Source: JACQNR01 sp049515175 (lineage in GTDB: Bacteria; Acidobacteriota; Terriglobia; UBA7540). Taken from it: a stretch of DNA of 10,213 nt. Both the position numbers and the translations under genes were made by a program. Position 1 is the stretch's first letter; every line of letters begins with the position of its first letter. Shown piece by piece: positions 1-6,645 of this stretch. Under the pieces are notes generated by a model, which was not told where the DNA came from, searched no databases, and saw only the letters and a program-made list of their open reading frames with translations. The stretch covers positions 1-10,213 of the forward strand of contig JBEKUI010000174.1 of assembly GCA_049515175.1 (NCBI GenBank). The letters run 5' to 3'.

Positions 1-2459
1 CCGGTGAAGTCCGGCAGACCAATCTTGGTGCCCGTCGGCAGGGAAGCGCTCGCAAGTGGGGAGAGGTAAATTACCGGGTTAACTGCGTTGGCCGCGCCCG
101 ACGCACGGTGAGTGGGAACGCTACTGTTGAAACCGTAAATGTTCTGGCTGCCGAAATTGTTCAAGATGGGCGGACCATAAGAGATTCCGTATCCGCCACG
201 GAAGACCAGGTTCTTGCTGACCTGGTAGGCAAGGCCGAAACGCGGTCCCAACTCCTTGAAGTACCAATCCTGGAAGGAAGTGCGGTTGATGCACCCCGAG
301 CAACTGCCCAGGAAGGACAGGGCGCCCAGAATGCCGTCCGCACCCGAGTTCGGCAGGGTGGGATCGAAGCCGGACTGACGGTTGAAGGCTTCCTTCTTGG
401 GGAGCGGGATTTCCCAGCGAAGTCCGATGTTGATCGTGAGCTTTGATGTGGCCCGCCAGTCGTCCTGGGCAAAGAAGGAGAGCGACCCCGCACGGTACCC
501 CGGTTCTGTGGCGTAGACTGACCTGTTCGCGCCGTCCGCGCCGCCCATTAGGAAGCTCGCGAAGGGGTGACCCGTTGACGACGTGAACCCGGGGAGATCG
601 GTTTCTATGCTGTTGAAGCTGAAAGAGCCCGACAAGGCACCCGGCTCATGGGTGTTGTAACGGTAGCGGGTGAAGTCCGCGCCGAATTTCAAGCTGTGCT
701 TGCCATGCGTAGTGCTGTAAGTGTCCTGGTAGACGTAGCTCTCCGAGGGGTCGATGTTTGCGCACCCCACACCGAGCGCCGACATGAACTGGATGCCGGT
801 ATTTTTGGTGCTGAAGCTAAAGCGCGGGAAGCAGGTGTTGGGAATGCCTGGAATACCCAATTGCGGAGTGTATTTGGCATTGTTCGTCAGGTTGTTGGCG
901 TTGTTCGTGCGGTTGTAGGCCACCACCATGTTGTTGACCGAGTGGTCGTTGAGCGTCCAGGTGTACGAGAGGCGCGCCTGCGGACCGACCACTTCTTGAT
1001 TCTTATAGGTGCTGATGGGCTGTCCGGGGAAAGGCGGGTAGGCGGAATTGCTGGTATTCCGTTTCCACAAGAACCGGCGGTAATAACCGAACATCCCGCT
1101 GAGTTTGTGGTTGGAGCCGATGGCGTGGTCAATTTTGAAGTTCAAGGCGTCCCGTCTCAGGACAGGCGTGGACGGGCCGATCTTGGGAGTATTCTGTTTG
1201 ATCCCGCCGAGCAGCGGGTCGGCCATCAGCGGGAGCAAAACGGAGGTGGCCGTGCTGAATTGACTTCCGGGGATCACGTTGGTGGGGATCCACCCATTGT
1301 CCGCGGTGGCCCCAAAAGCGTCACGAATGACAGCGCTGCTGTCCGAATTGTTGACGAGGCCGGTCACTGAGTCCGTGGCTCCCGCGTCGACGGTCCGAGT
1401 CGTCGTAGGATCATAGATCTCATTTGCGAAAACCGGCCGGTCCAGCGCGTCGGTCCCTTTTTGAGCGCCAAGGAAGGCACTGAAGTCTCCCGCCCGCATG
1501 GCCTTGGTGGGGATAGTAGTGGTGCCGCTGTAGGAGAAGTTTGTGAGGCGGTCTCCCTCGTAGCTCGCGAAGAAAAAGGTTTTGTCCTTGCGAATGGGCC
1601 CGCCAATGGTGCCGCCGAAGTTGTTTTCTTTCTCATTGTTCTTCGGCGAGCCAGGAAATGCGTTGACCAGCAAGCCCGCGGCGTTGAATACGGGATTCTT
1701 GTTGTACTCGAAGGCGGTGCCGTGGAACTGATTGGTGCCGGATTTCATGGCGAAGTTAACGATGGCGCTGCTCGTGCCTCCGTATTCGGCCGAGTAGTTG
1801 GTCATCTGTACCTTGAACTCGCCAATGGCATCCGTTCCGGGGCTGTACTCGGACATGCTTCCACCGCTCATGTCGTAGCGGCCGATCGTGACACCGTCTA
1901 TCATGATCTGGTGGCTGAATTGCTGGCCGCCGTTGATGGAGCCCTGATACGCGTCCCCCACGGCGCCCGGAAGGCTCCTAAAGATGAAGCTCTGCGGTTG
2001 CCGCCCGCCGTCGTCGAGAGGCATAGGCAGCGTCTGGAATTCTTGCGGGGTGATGCTGGCGCCCACTTCAGACGTGGAAGGTGTGAGCAGAGGAGCTTCG
2101 CTGGTGACGGTCACGGATTGCGTTGTGCTGCCGACCTGCAGCGTCAAGTCGATGGTGACGACTTGCGCTACCGGGACCGCAATATTCTCTGCGACGGCCG
2201 TCTTGAAGCCTTCCTTGCTGGCTTCGAGTCTGTACACTCCCGGAGGAACGGAAACGCGATAGTAGCCGGCGCTCGAACTGGCTGCTTTAGTTGTGCTGCC
2301 CGTCCTCGTTTCGAGAATCGTGATCGCAGCTTCGGGGACGACTGCGCCCGAGGGGTCAGTCACGACGCCGGTGAGCGCTCCCCGGTCGCCTTGGGCGATT
2401 GCAAAAACGGGTAGCAGCAACGTGATGGCTACCCAGAGCCACGTACGGAATTTGAGCAT
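1..2459 (-). CDS. TonB-dependent receptor, Oar-like, with N-terminal carboxypeptidase regulatory-like domain (C-terminus cut by window edge)
   Basis: An outer-membrane receptor that probably imports a bulky substrate using TonB energy. Reading from 2459 leftward the frame is open for 819 codons with no stop and leaves the window, so the end of the barrel is missing; related acidobacterial proteins are usually over 1000 residues. Residues 1-22 form a Sec signal (hydrophobic WLWVAITLLLPVFA, likely cut after AIA before Q23). Residues about 26-110 read as a carboxypeptidase-regulatory-like beta sandwich (GALTGVVTDPSGAVVPEA, then GYYRVSVPPGVYRLEA). Residues about 130-245 resemble the plug (QIMIDGV, IGEFKVQ, NYSAEYGG, KSGTNQFHG), followed by barrel strands rich in aromatic residues (DKTFFFASYEGDR, GKHSLKFGADFTRY, SFFAQDDWR, LVFRGGYGISYGPP). 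The start is fixed by a perfect AGGAGG five bases upstream. The family is clear; the substrate is unknown. It lies downstream of the sulfatase-like gene on the same strand but probably has its own promoter. Confidence 0.93.
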   Translation of the reverse strand, partial: MLKFRTWLWVAITLLLPVFAIAQGDRGALTGVVTDPSGAVVPEAAITILETRTGSTTKAASSSAGYYRVSVPPGVYRLEASKEGFKTAVAENIAVPVAQVVTIDLTLQVGSTTQSVTVTSEAPLLTPSTSEVGASITPQEFQTLPMPLDDGGRQPQSFIFRSLPGAVGDAYQGSINGGQQFSHQIMIDGVTIGRYDMSGGSMSEYSPGTDAIGEFKVQMTNYSAEYGGTSSAIVNFAMKSGTNQFHGTAFEYNKNPVFNAAGLLVNAFPGSPKNNEKENNFGGTIGGPIRKDKTFFFASYEGDRLTNFSYSGTTTIPTKAMRAGDFSAFLGAQKGTDALDRPVFANEIYDPTTTRTVDAGATDSVTGLVNNSDSSAVIRDAFGATADNGWIPTNVIPGSQFSTATSVLLPLMADPLLGGIKQNTPKIGPSTPVLRRDALNFKIDHAIGSNHKLSGMFGYYRRFLWKRNTSNSAYPPFPGQPISTYKNQEVVGPQARLSYTWTLNDHSVNNMVVAYNRTNNANNLTNNAKYTPQLGIPGIPNTCFPRFSFSTKNTGIQFMSALGVGCANIDPSESYVYQDTYSTTHGKHSLKFGADFTRYRYNTHEPGALSGSFSFNSIETDLPGFTSSTGHPFASFLMGGADGANRSVYATEPGYRAGSLSFFAQDDWRATSKLTINIGLRWEIPLPKKEAFNRQSGFDPTLPNSGADGILGALSFLGSCSGCINRTSFQDWYFKELGPRFGLAYQVSKNLVFRGGYGISYGPPILNNFGSQNIYGFNSSVPTHRASGAANAVNPVIYLSPLASASLPTGTKIGLPDFT

Positions 2460-2464
2460 GAAGT

Positions 2465-2470
2465 CCTCCT
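2465..2470 (-). promoter_or_regulatory. Strong Shine-Dalgarno site of the TonB-dependent receptor
   Basis: The minus strand reads AGGAGG followed by five bases (acttc) and then ATG at 2459. This is a full anti-16S match at suitable spacing. It settles the start codon and places the signal peptide directly at the N-terminus. Confidence 0.85.
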
Positions 2471-2645
2471 AGATTATCAATCCAACTTGCGCCGACGCAT
2501 GGAGGTATGAGACCGCAGGTTTGTCTTCCCGCTGCGAGCAGTAGCGTTAGTCGATGTCCTGCGGTGGCAGTTTCAACTCTCCTTAGTTTGGTAGTTCGTT
2601 CGCAAAGGTGGATGACCATTGCTTCCGAACTATTGCGATATATTC

Positions 2646-2674
2646 TGAATACATTTCTTATTGACCTCTGTCAA
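2646..2674 (-). promoter_or_regulatory. Candidate sigma-70-type promoter for the TonB-dependent receptor
   Basis: On the minus strand a perfect TTGACA (2669-2674) is followed by a 17-base spacer and TATTCA (2646-2651) as a partial -10 element. The stretch is AT-rich in an otherwise GC-rich window and points toward the receptor start at 2459. The -35 match and spacing are good and the -10 match is weak, so this is a plausible but unproven promoter. Confidence 0.4.
2661..2674. repeat. Short perfect inverted repeat TTGAC-N4-GTCAA overlapping the -35 element
   Basis: TTGAC (2661-2665) and GTCAA (2670-2674) are exact inverted copies separated by CTCT. One arm forms most of the proposed -35 hexamer of the receptor promoter, which is where a repressor operator would act. 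No regulator gene is present in the window to pair with it, and a 5+5 palindrome can arise by chance. Confidence 0.35.
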
Positions 2675-2783
2675 GAGACAAAAAGTAACTAAGCGACAAT
2701 TTGCCCGAACTTCGAATTTCCGACTAGGGGCAGGAAATGCAGGCTTTAGGAAGAGAACGACCTGTCACGGAATTGGGGCAGGC

Positions 2784-4874
2784 TCACAGGCCCTGGCGCA
2801 ACTCGTTGATGGCTTCGCGGACTTCGGGCAGGAGATGGCCGTAATTCTCGCGCGGCGCCTTTTCCAGAAACATCTGGAAATAGTGGAGGGCGTGGGCGCG
2901 GTCGCCGGCCTTCTGATACAGAAGGCCAAGGTTGAGCAGAGGCTCGACCTCTTCCGGCCCGTACTCAATGGCCTTCTCAAAGCTGACGCGTGCCGCGTCA
3001 CCATCGCCACGCTGGATCGCCACCAAGCCGAGGCCGTTATAAGCGGCGGAGTGGCGATCATCCTGGACGAGAATGGCCCGGAACGCCCGGTCAGCGTCAG
3101 CGACGCGATTCAACTGCAAGTAGGCGATTCCCAGGTTGCGGAAGTTGTCGAGGTCGGTGGGATTCACCCGCCCGGCCTCCTCCATGGCCCTCACGGCGTT
3201 GGGCAGGTCATGAACTCGCAGGTAGGCCTTGCCGAGGCGGGCGAGAATCTGGTCGGTGGCCACATGAATTTCCACGGCACCCTGGTAGGTCTCAATGGCG
3301 CGGCGCCAGTCGCGCAGTTTCTCATAGGCTGTGGCAAGGTAGAGCCGCACCAGCGGGTTGGCGGGGTCGGTGCGCACGGCGCCCTCCATGGCGCGCGCCG
3401 CTGCCGGAAATGATTTCGCTTTCATGGCCCGGTCGTACACCTGCATGGCGCGAAGCGTCGTCACGCGGTCCTTGGGATCGGGGCCCGACATGTTGAGGAC
3501 AATTTCACGCGGCGTGCCGGCGCTCACGTAGCCCAGCGATTCCAATTCCTGCCGGGTTTCCTTGTTCACCGGAGCGTAGGTCAGCGTCTGGTCGCGCGCC
3601 GCGGGTCCGATGACTTCCCAGATTTTCTTCTGCAACTGGTCGGCTTCCGCGGGGTGGCGGGCGATGACGTTCTCCTTCTCCCCGGGGTCACGCTCCAGGT
3701 CGTAAAGCTCGGGCTGGGGCGCGAGAATGAACTTCCAGCGGTCGGTCCGCATGCCGCGCAGTTCCGACCAATTCATGTAGGTTTTGGGATAGAGCGTTTC
3801 GCAGTACGAATAGTTCGATGCTTTGCCGGGCAGGGGCTGACCGCGCTCGATCAGCGGCCAAAGGCTCACGCCTTGCGCGGCAGGATTGGGCGCGAGGTGA
3901 AGGAACTCAGCGACCGTCGGCAGGAGGTCGATCGAGCGCACCTGCGGTGTAATGACTTTGCCCGCCGGAATCCCCGGACCCGCCATCAACAGGGGAACGT
4001 GCAGAGTGTCATCGTAAATGAAAATCCCGTGCGTTCCTTCGCCGTGGTCGTTCAGGCCCTCACCGTGGTCGCCCACGGCGATCACCAGGGTGCGCTCGCG
4101 CAAGTTCTGCTGGTCCAGATAATCGAGGAGCCGCCCGACCTGCTCGTCGGTGTAGGCGATTTCTCCGGAATAGGGATCGTCCCTGTAGGCGCTCTTGTAG
4201 GGTTCCAAGGGGTCATAGGGCTCGTGGGGATCGTAATAGTGTACCCAGAGAAAGAAGCGCTCCCTGCCGTGTTGCTTCAACCACTCGAGCGCGTGGTCGG
4301 TAGTGACGGAGGCGCGGCGCTCCGGAAAAATGCCGGGGAGTTTGCCCTCATCGTCCCGCGACGTCATCTGGTCGTCGTAAGCGTCAAACCCTTGCTGGAT
4401 TCCGTACTGACGGCCGACGGCCTTCGAGCCCACGAATGCGGCGGTGAGAAAGCCGGAGTTCCGCGCCATGGTGGCCAGCGTCAGATGCTTGGGGTCGAGC
4501 GTGAACCCGCCCATGTCTCGCAACTGGTGGACTTCCGGATAAGTGCCGGTGAACATGCAGGCGTGGGAAGGAAGAGTGAGCGGAACCTGCGACGCGGCAT
4601 GTGCAAAGCGCACGCCGCGCGCGGCCAACCCATCGAGATGCGGCGTTTTGGCCCCGGGCTTTGTTCCTGGGACGGCTTCCGGGGCATAGCAACTGAGATG
4701 GTCGGCGCGCGTCGTGTCCAGCGTGATGAACAGTACGCTGGCGTCGCGCGCCTGTGGCGGAGCCACCGGGCGGCTGCACGCACTCCATGCCAGCAGCACC
4801 GCCAGCCCCGACACCACCAGCAGGCGACGGCATCCGGGTTCGCTCGCCCATCTCCCGCCCACAGGATTCAGCAT
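2784..4874 (-). CDS. Sulfatase-like (alkaline phosphatase superfamily) putative lipoprotein with C-terminal TPR repeats
   Basis: A 696-residue exported protein. Residues about 18-33 form a signal peptide ending WSAC, a lipoprotein-like site with an atypical Trp at -3. Residues about 45-425 are a sulfatase fold: FITLDTTRADHL (metal Asp53), HYYDPHEPYDP (D215, H217), GDHGEGLNDHGEG (metal D269, H270), and YDLERDPGEKENV near the domain end. At the nucleophile position, where sulfatases have C/S-x-P-x-R, this protein has T100-L-P-S-H104. It therefore cannot form formylglycine at that position and may be a phosphoesterase, a phosphotransferase or a hydrolase of another ester. Residues about 470-673 contain five or six TPR units (for example NFRNLGIAYLQLNRVADADR, NLGLLYQKAGDRAHAL), suggesting protein binding in the periplasm. 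No strong Shine-Dalgarno precedes the ATG, so the start rests on the signal peptide. It is transcribed divergently from the aminotransferase gene. The superfamily call is secure; the reaction is not. Confidence 0.9.
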   Translation of the reverse strand: MLNPVGGRWASEPGCRRLLVVSGLAVLLAWSACSRPVAPPQARDASVLFITLDTTRADHLSCYAPEAVPGTKPGAKTPHLDGLAARGVRFAHAASQVPLTLPSHACMFTGTYPEVHQLRDMGGFTLDPKHLTLATMARNSGFLTAAFVGSKAVGRQYGIQQGFDAYDDQMTSRDDEGKLPGIFPERRASVTTDHALEWLKQHGRERFFLWVHYYDPHEPYDPLEPYKSAYRDDPYSGEIAYTDEQVGRLLDYLDQQNLRERTLVIAVGDHGEGLNDHGEGTHGIFIYDDTLHVPLLMAGPGIPAGKVITPQVRSIDLLPTVAEFLHLAPNPAAQGVSLWPLIERGQPLPGKASNYSYCETLYPKTYMNWSELRGMRTDRWKFILAPQPELYDLERDPGEKENVIARHPAEADQLQKKIWEVIGPAARDQTLTYAPVNKETRQELESLGYVSAGTPREIVLNMSGPDPKDRVTTLRAMQVYDRAMKAKSFPAAARAMEGAVRTDPANPLVRLYLATAYEKLRDWRRAIETYQGAVEIHVATDQILARLGKAYLRVHDLPNAVRAMEEAGRVNPTDLDNFRNLGIAYLQLNRVADADRAFRAILVQDDRHSAAYNGLGLVAIQRGDGDAARVSFEKAIEYGPEEVEPLLNLGLLYQKAGDRAHALHYFQMFLEKAPRENYGHLLPEVREAINELRQGL

Positions 4875-5132
4875 TCCGCTGTCATTTTAGCGCAGTTCTC
4901 TGCCAGTTGGTCTCAGTCGTGCCAAGAGCAAACACCTCAATGGGCCATCGGAGAAAATGGCCTGACAGATCCGACCGACGGCGGCCGTCAGCAACAGGTG
5001 CCATTTCGCCGGATAAAATCTACTAGTTGACTCAAAGGGAATCCCGCAGTAACGTCCGGGGAAACGAGGGACCCAATGAATTGTCCCCACCCACGATCTC
5101 CTAGGGTGGTGAGAGAAAGGAAGGTCTGAATC
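4875..5132. promoter_or_regulatory. Divergent intergenic region between the sulfatase/TPR and aminotransferase genes
   Basis: The starts of the two genes face away from each other across this stretch, so it must carry promoters for both unless transcription enters from elsewhere. For the plus strand there is a weak candidate, TTGACT (5027-5032), 17 bases, TAACGT (5050-5055). For the minus strand TAAAAT lies only nine bases before the sulfatase ATG without a recognisable -35 element. An imperfect palindrome, GGGAC (5068-5072) with GTCCC (5083-5087), lies in the presumed leader of the aminotransferase gene. Expression of the two arms could be coordinated, but no regulator is encoded nearby. Confidence 0.4.
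5118..5124 (+). promoter_or_regulatory. Shine-Dalgarno site of the aminotransferase gene
   Basis: AGGAAGG lies eight bases before the ATG at 5133. It supports this start, which includes the twin-arginine signal, over any internal start that would give a cytoplasmic enzyme. Confidence 0.65.
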
Positions 5133-6476
5133 ATGCGTAATGCAGATTTGACTCGACGAGAGTTCCTGGAGAGAACTTCGGCAGGTTTGGCGGTGGCCGG
5201 CGTTGCGCCGTCGCGCGCTCCCGCCGCCTCTGGAAACCCCAACGCCCTGGCCTTGAAGGGCGGAACCCCCGTGCGCACGGCGCCCTTCCCCAAGTGGCCT
5301 CAGACCAACGAGCTGGACGAAGCCAACATCCTCAAAGCGTTGCGGAATCATCGCTGGTGCACTTACGACGCCGAGTTCATACCCAAGTTCGAGAAGGCTT
5401 GGGCAGCGGAGCTGGGCGTGCGCGGCTGCGTGATGACGCCTTGCGGAACCAATGCTCTTCACACCGCGGTGGAGGTCCTAGGCGTCAGTCCCGGCGATGA
5501 GGTCCTGGTCGCCCCGTTCACCTACATTGCCACCATCGACGCCATCCTGTTGAACTATGCCTTACCCGTGTTTGTGGACAGTGACCTCAGAACATTTCAA
5601 ATGGATCCCGATGACATTGAGCATCGGATCACGGAGCACACGCGAGCCATACTGCCTGTCCATATTATGGGAGCCCCCGCGAATATGGACCGGATTCTGG
5701 CCATCGCGCAGAAACATAACTTGCCGGTCATTGAAGACGCCTGCCAGGGACATGTGGGGGAATGGCGAGGCAAACGACTGGGGACCGTGGGCACAGTAGG
5801 CTGCTTCAGCTTTCAGGAATCCAAAGTGCTTCCGGGCGGCGAAGCCGGCGCCGTGGTCAGCGACAATGAGGAACTGATCCGCAAGGCTTATATGTTCCGC
5901 GATTTCGGGCGCGACCCGAAGAACGACAATAGTTTTTTGGTTCGGGGGACGAAGTATCGTATTTCCGATTTCGCTGCCGCGGTCCTGATGGCCCAGATCA
6001 CGCGTTTCAAGGATGTCTGCGCGGTTCGCGAAAAGAACGCCGCCTACCTGAGTGAGCAGCTCAAGCAAGTGCCGGGCATTTACCCGCAGGAACATTATCC
6101 GGAGTCAACCCGCCAAGCCCACTACTGTTTTGGCCTGCGGTATGACAAGGCGCACTTCAACGGGCTCTCCTACAAGCACGTGACCCGCGCCCTGGCGGCC
6201 GAGGGCATTCCGGTGAATGGCAACTACACGCCGCCACTCAATCGCGAGCCTTACCTCGAACACACGCTCAATTCGCGCGGCTTCCAAAGCATCTTCTCCA
6301 AGGAACGGTTGAATAGGTATCGCGAGCAAAACCACTGCCCGCACAATGACGAGCTTTGCGAGACGATGCTGTTCATGTACCACGGGGTGCTGATGGGAAC
6401 GCGAGGCGACACGGAAGACATCGTGCAGGCGTTTGCAAAGGTTCAAAAGAACGCGTCGTCCATTGAAGTTGCCTAG
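5133..6476 (+). CDS. DegT/DnrJ/EryC1/StrS-family PLP aminotransferase with a Tat signal peptide
   Basis: A 447-residue fold-type I PLP enzyme of the family that transaminates keto-sugars or related ketones, usually with glutamate or glutamine as amino donor. Residues about 39-55 (LALKGGTPVRTAPFP) match the usual N-terminus of the family. The preceding 38 residues are an extension with a twin-arginine motif (T7-R-R-E-F-L) and a weakly hydrophobic Ala/Gly-rich segment, as in Tat signals. Core motifs are present: CGTNALH (104-110, cofactor phosphate region), VIEDACQ (199-205, Asp202 for the PLP ring nitrogen), and CFSFQESK (224-231) with Lys231 as the Schiff-base lysine, followed by GGEAG. The cofactor-binding residues thus appear intact, suggesting a folded, PLP-loaded enzyme exported by Tat. 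A Shine-Dalgarno supports the start. It begins the plus-strand set, 169 bp before the likely start of the esterase-like gene. The actual substrate and cellular location are inferred or unknown. Confidence 0.9.
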   Translation: MRNADLTRREFLERTSAGLAVAGVAPSRAPAASGNPNALALKGGTPVRTAPFPKWPQTNELDEANILKALRNHRWCTYDAEFIPKFEKAWAAELGVRGCVMTPCGTNALHTAVEVLGVSPGDEVLVAPFTYIATIDAILLNYALPVFVDSDLRTFQMDPDDIEHRITEHTRAILPVHIMGAPANMDRILAIAQKHNLPVIEDACQGHVGEWRGKRLGTVGTVGCFSFQESKVLPGGEAGAVVSDNEELIRKAYMFRDFGRDPKNDNSFLVRGTKYRISDFAAAVLMAQITRFKDVCAVREKNAAYLSEQLKQVPGIYPQEHYPESTRQAHYCFGLRYDKAHFNGLSYKHVTRALAAEGIPVNGNYTPPLNREPYLEHTLNSRGFQSIFSKERLNRYREQNHCPHNDELCETMLFMYHGVLMGTRGDTEDIVQAFAKVQKNASSIEVA

Positions 6477-6645
6477 GGGCGACGGTTGAAGTTGTTCCTC
6501 GTCTCTATCGAGATCGCTGGAATGAAATTTCCTTTGGATTGGATAAGGATAGGCATGAATCGGTTCGGGCCAGATGCCTGATCCGGGCGGCGCCGGAGTT
6601 CAACGAGCGGGCTACCACCGCGTGCCTTCTTCCCACAAAACCCTC
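6477..6645. other. Spacer between aminotransferase and esterase-like gene, with a possible mini-ORF
   Basis: I see no clear terminator or promoter here. AAGGA (6545-6549) sits five bases before an ATG that opens an eight-codon frame (6555-6581, ending TGA). It overlaps the earliest possible ATG of the next gene (6574). This could be a leader peptide coupled to the hydrolase gene, or chance. Confidence 0.25.

Larger units (their letters stand above)
2471..2783. other. Intergenic region and probable 5' leader of the receptor gene
   Basis: This gap separates the stop of the sulfatase/TPR gene from the receptor's ribosome-binding site. The part from about 2590 to 2720 is visibly richer in A and T than the surrounding genes and holds a candidate sigma-70-type promoter and an inverted repeat (listed separately). 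If that promoter is right, the receptor mRNA has a leader of roughly 180 bases. I recognise no riboswitch or conserved leader motif in it. A minus-strand reading frame from 2619 runs through the leader into the receptor gene in another frame; it lacks recognisable features and is treated as chance. Confidence 0.55.

Noticed and set aside
648..1370. A 240-codon plus-strand frame antisense to the receptor barrel
   Set aside because: The minus strand encodes clear barrel sequence here and the plus frame has no recognisable domain; it is a shadow of codon bias.
1461..2414. A 317-codon plus-strand frame antisense to the receptor gene
   Set aside because: It lies entirely opposite a recognisable receptor coding region, its translation shows no family motif, and long antisense frames are expected in GC-rich genes.
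2356..2619. An 87-codon minus-strand frame overlapping the receptor start and leader
   Set aside because: It overlaps the signal-peptide coding region in another frame, has no Shine-Dalgarno that I could see, and looks compositionally random.
2661..3413. A 250-codon plus-strand frame antisense to the TPR region
   Set aside because: Same situation: the opposite strand has regular TPR repeats, and this frame has none of its own features.
3654..5030. A 458-codon plus-strand frame antisense to the sulfatase-like gene
   Set aside because: The minus strand carries the conserved metal-site motifs across this stretch. The antisense protein is Val/Arg/Gly-rich with no motif that I recognise, despite its length.
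5068..5087. GGGAC/GTCCC palindrome as an operator of the aminotransferase gene
   Set aside because: It is short, imperfect and not placed on a convincing promoter, so I only mention it within the intergenic entry.
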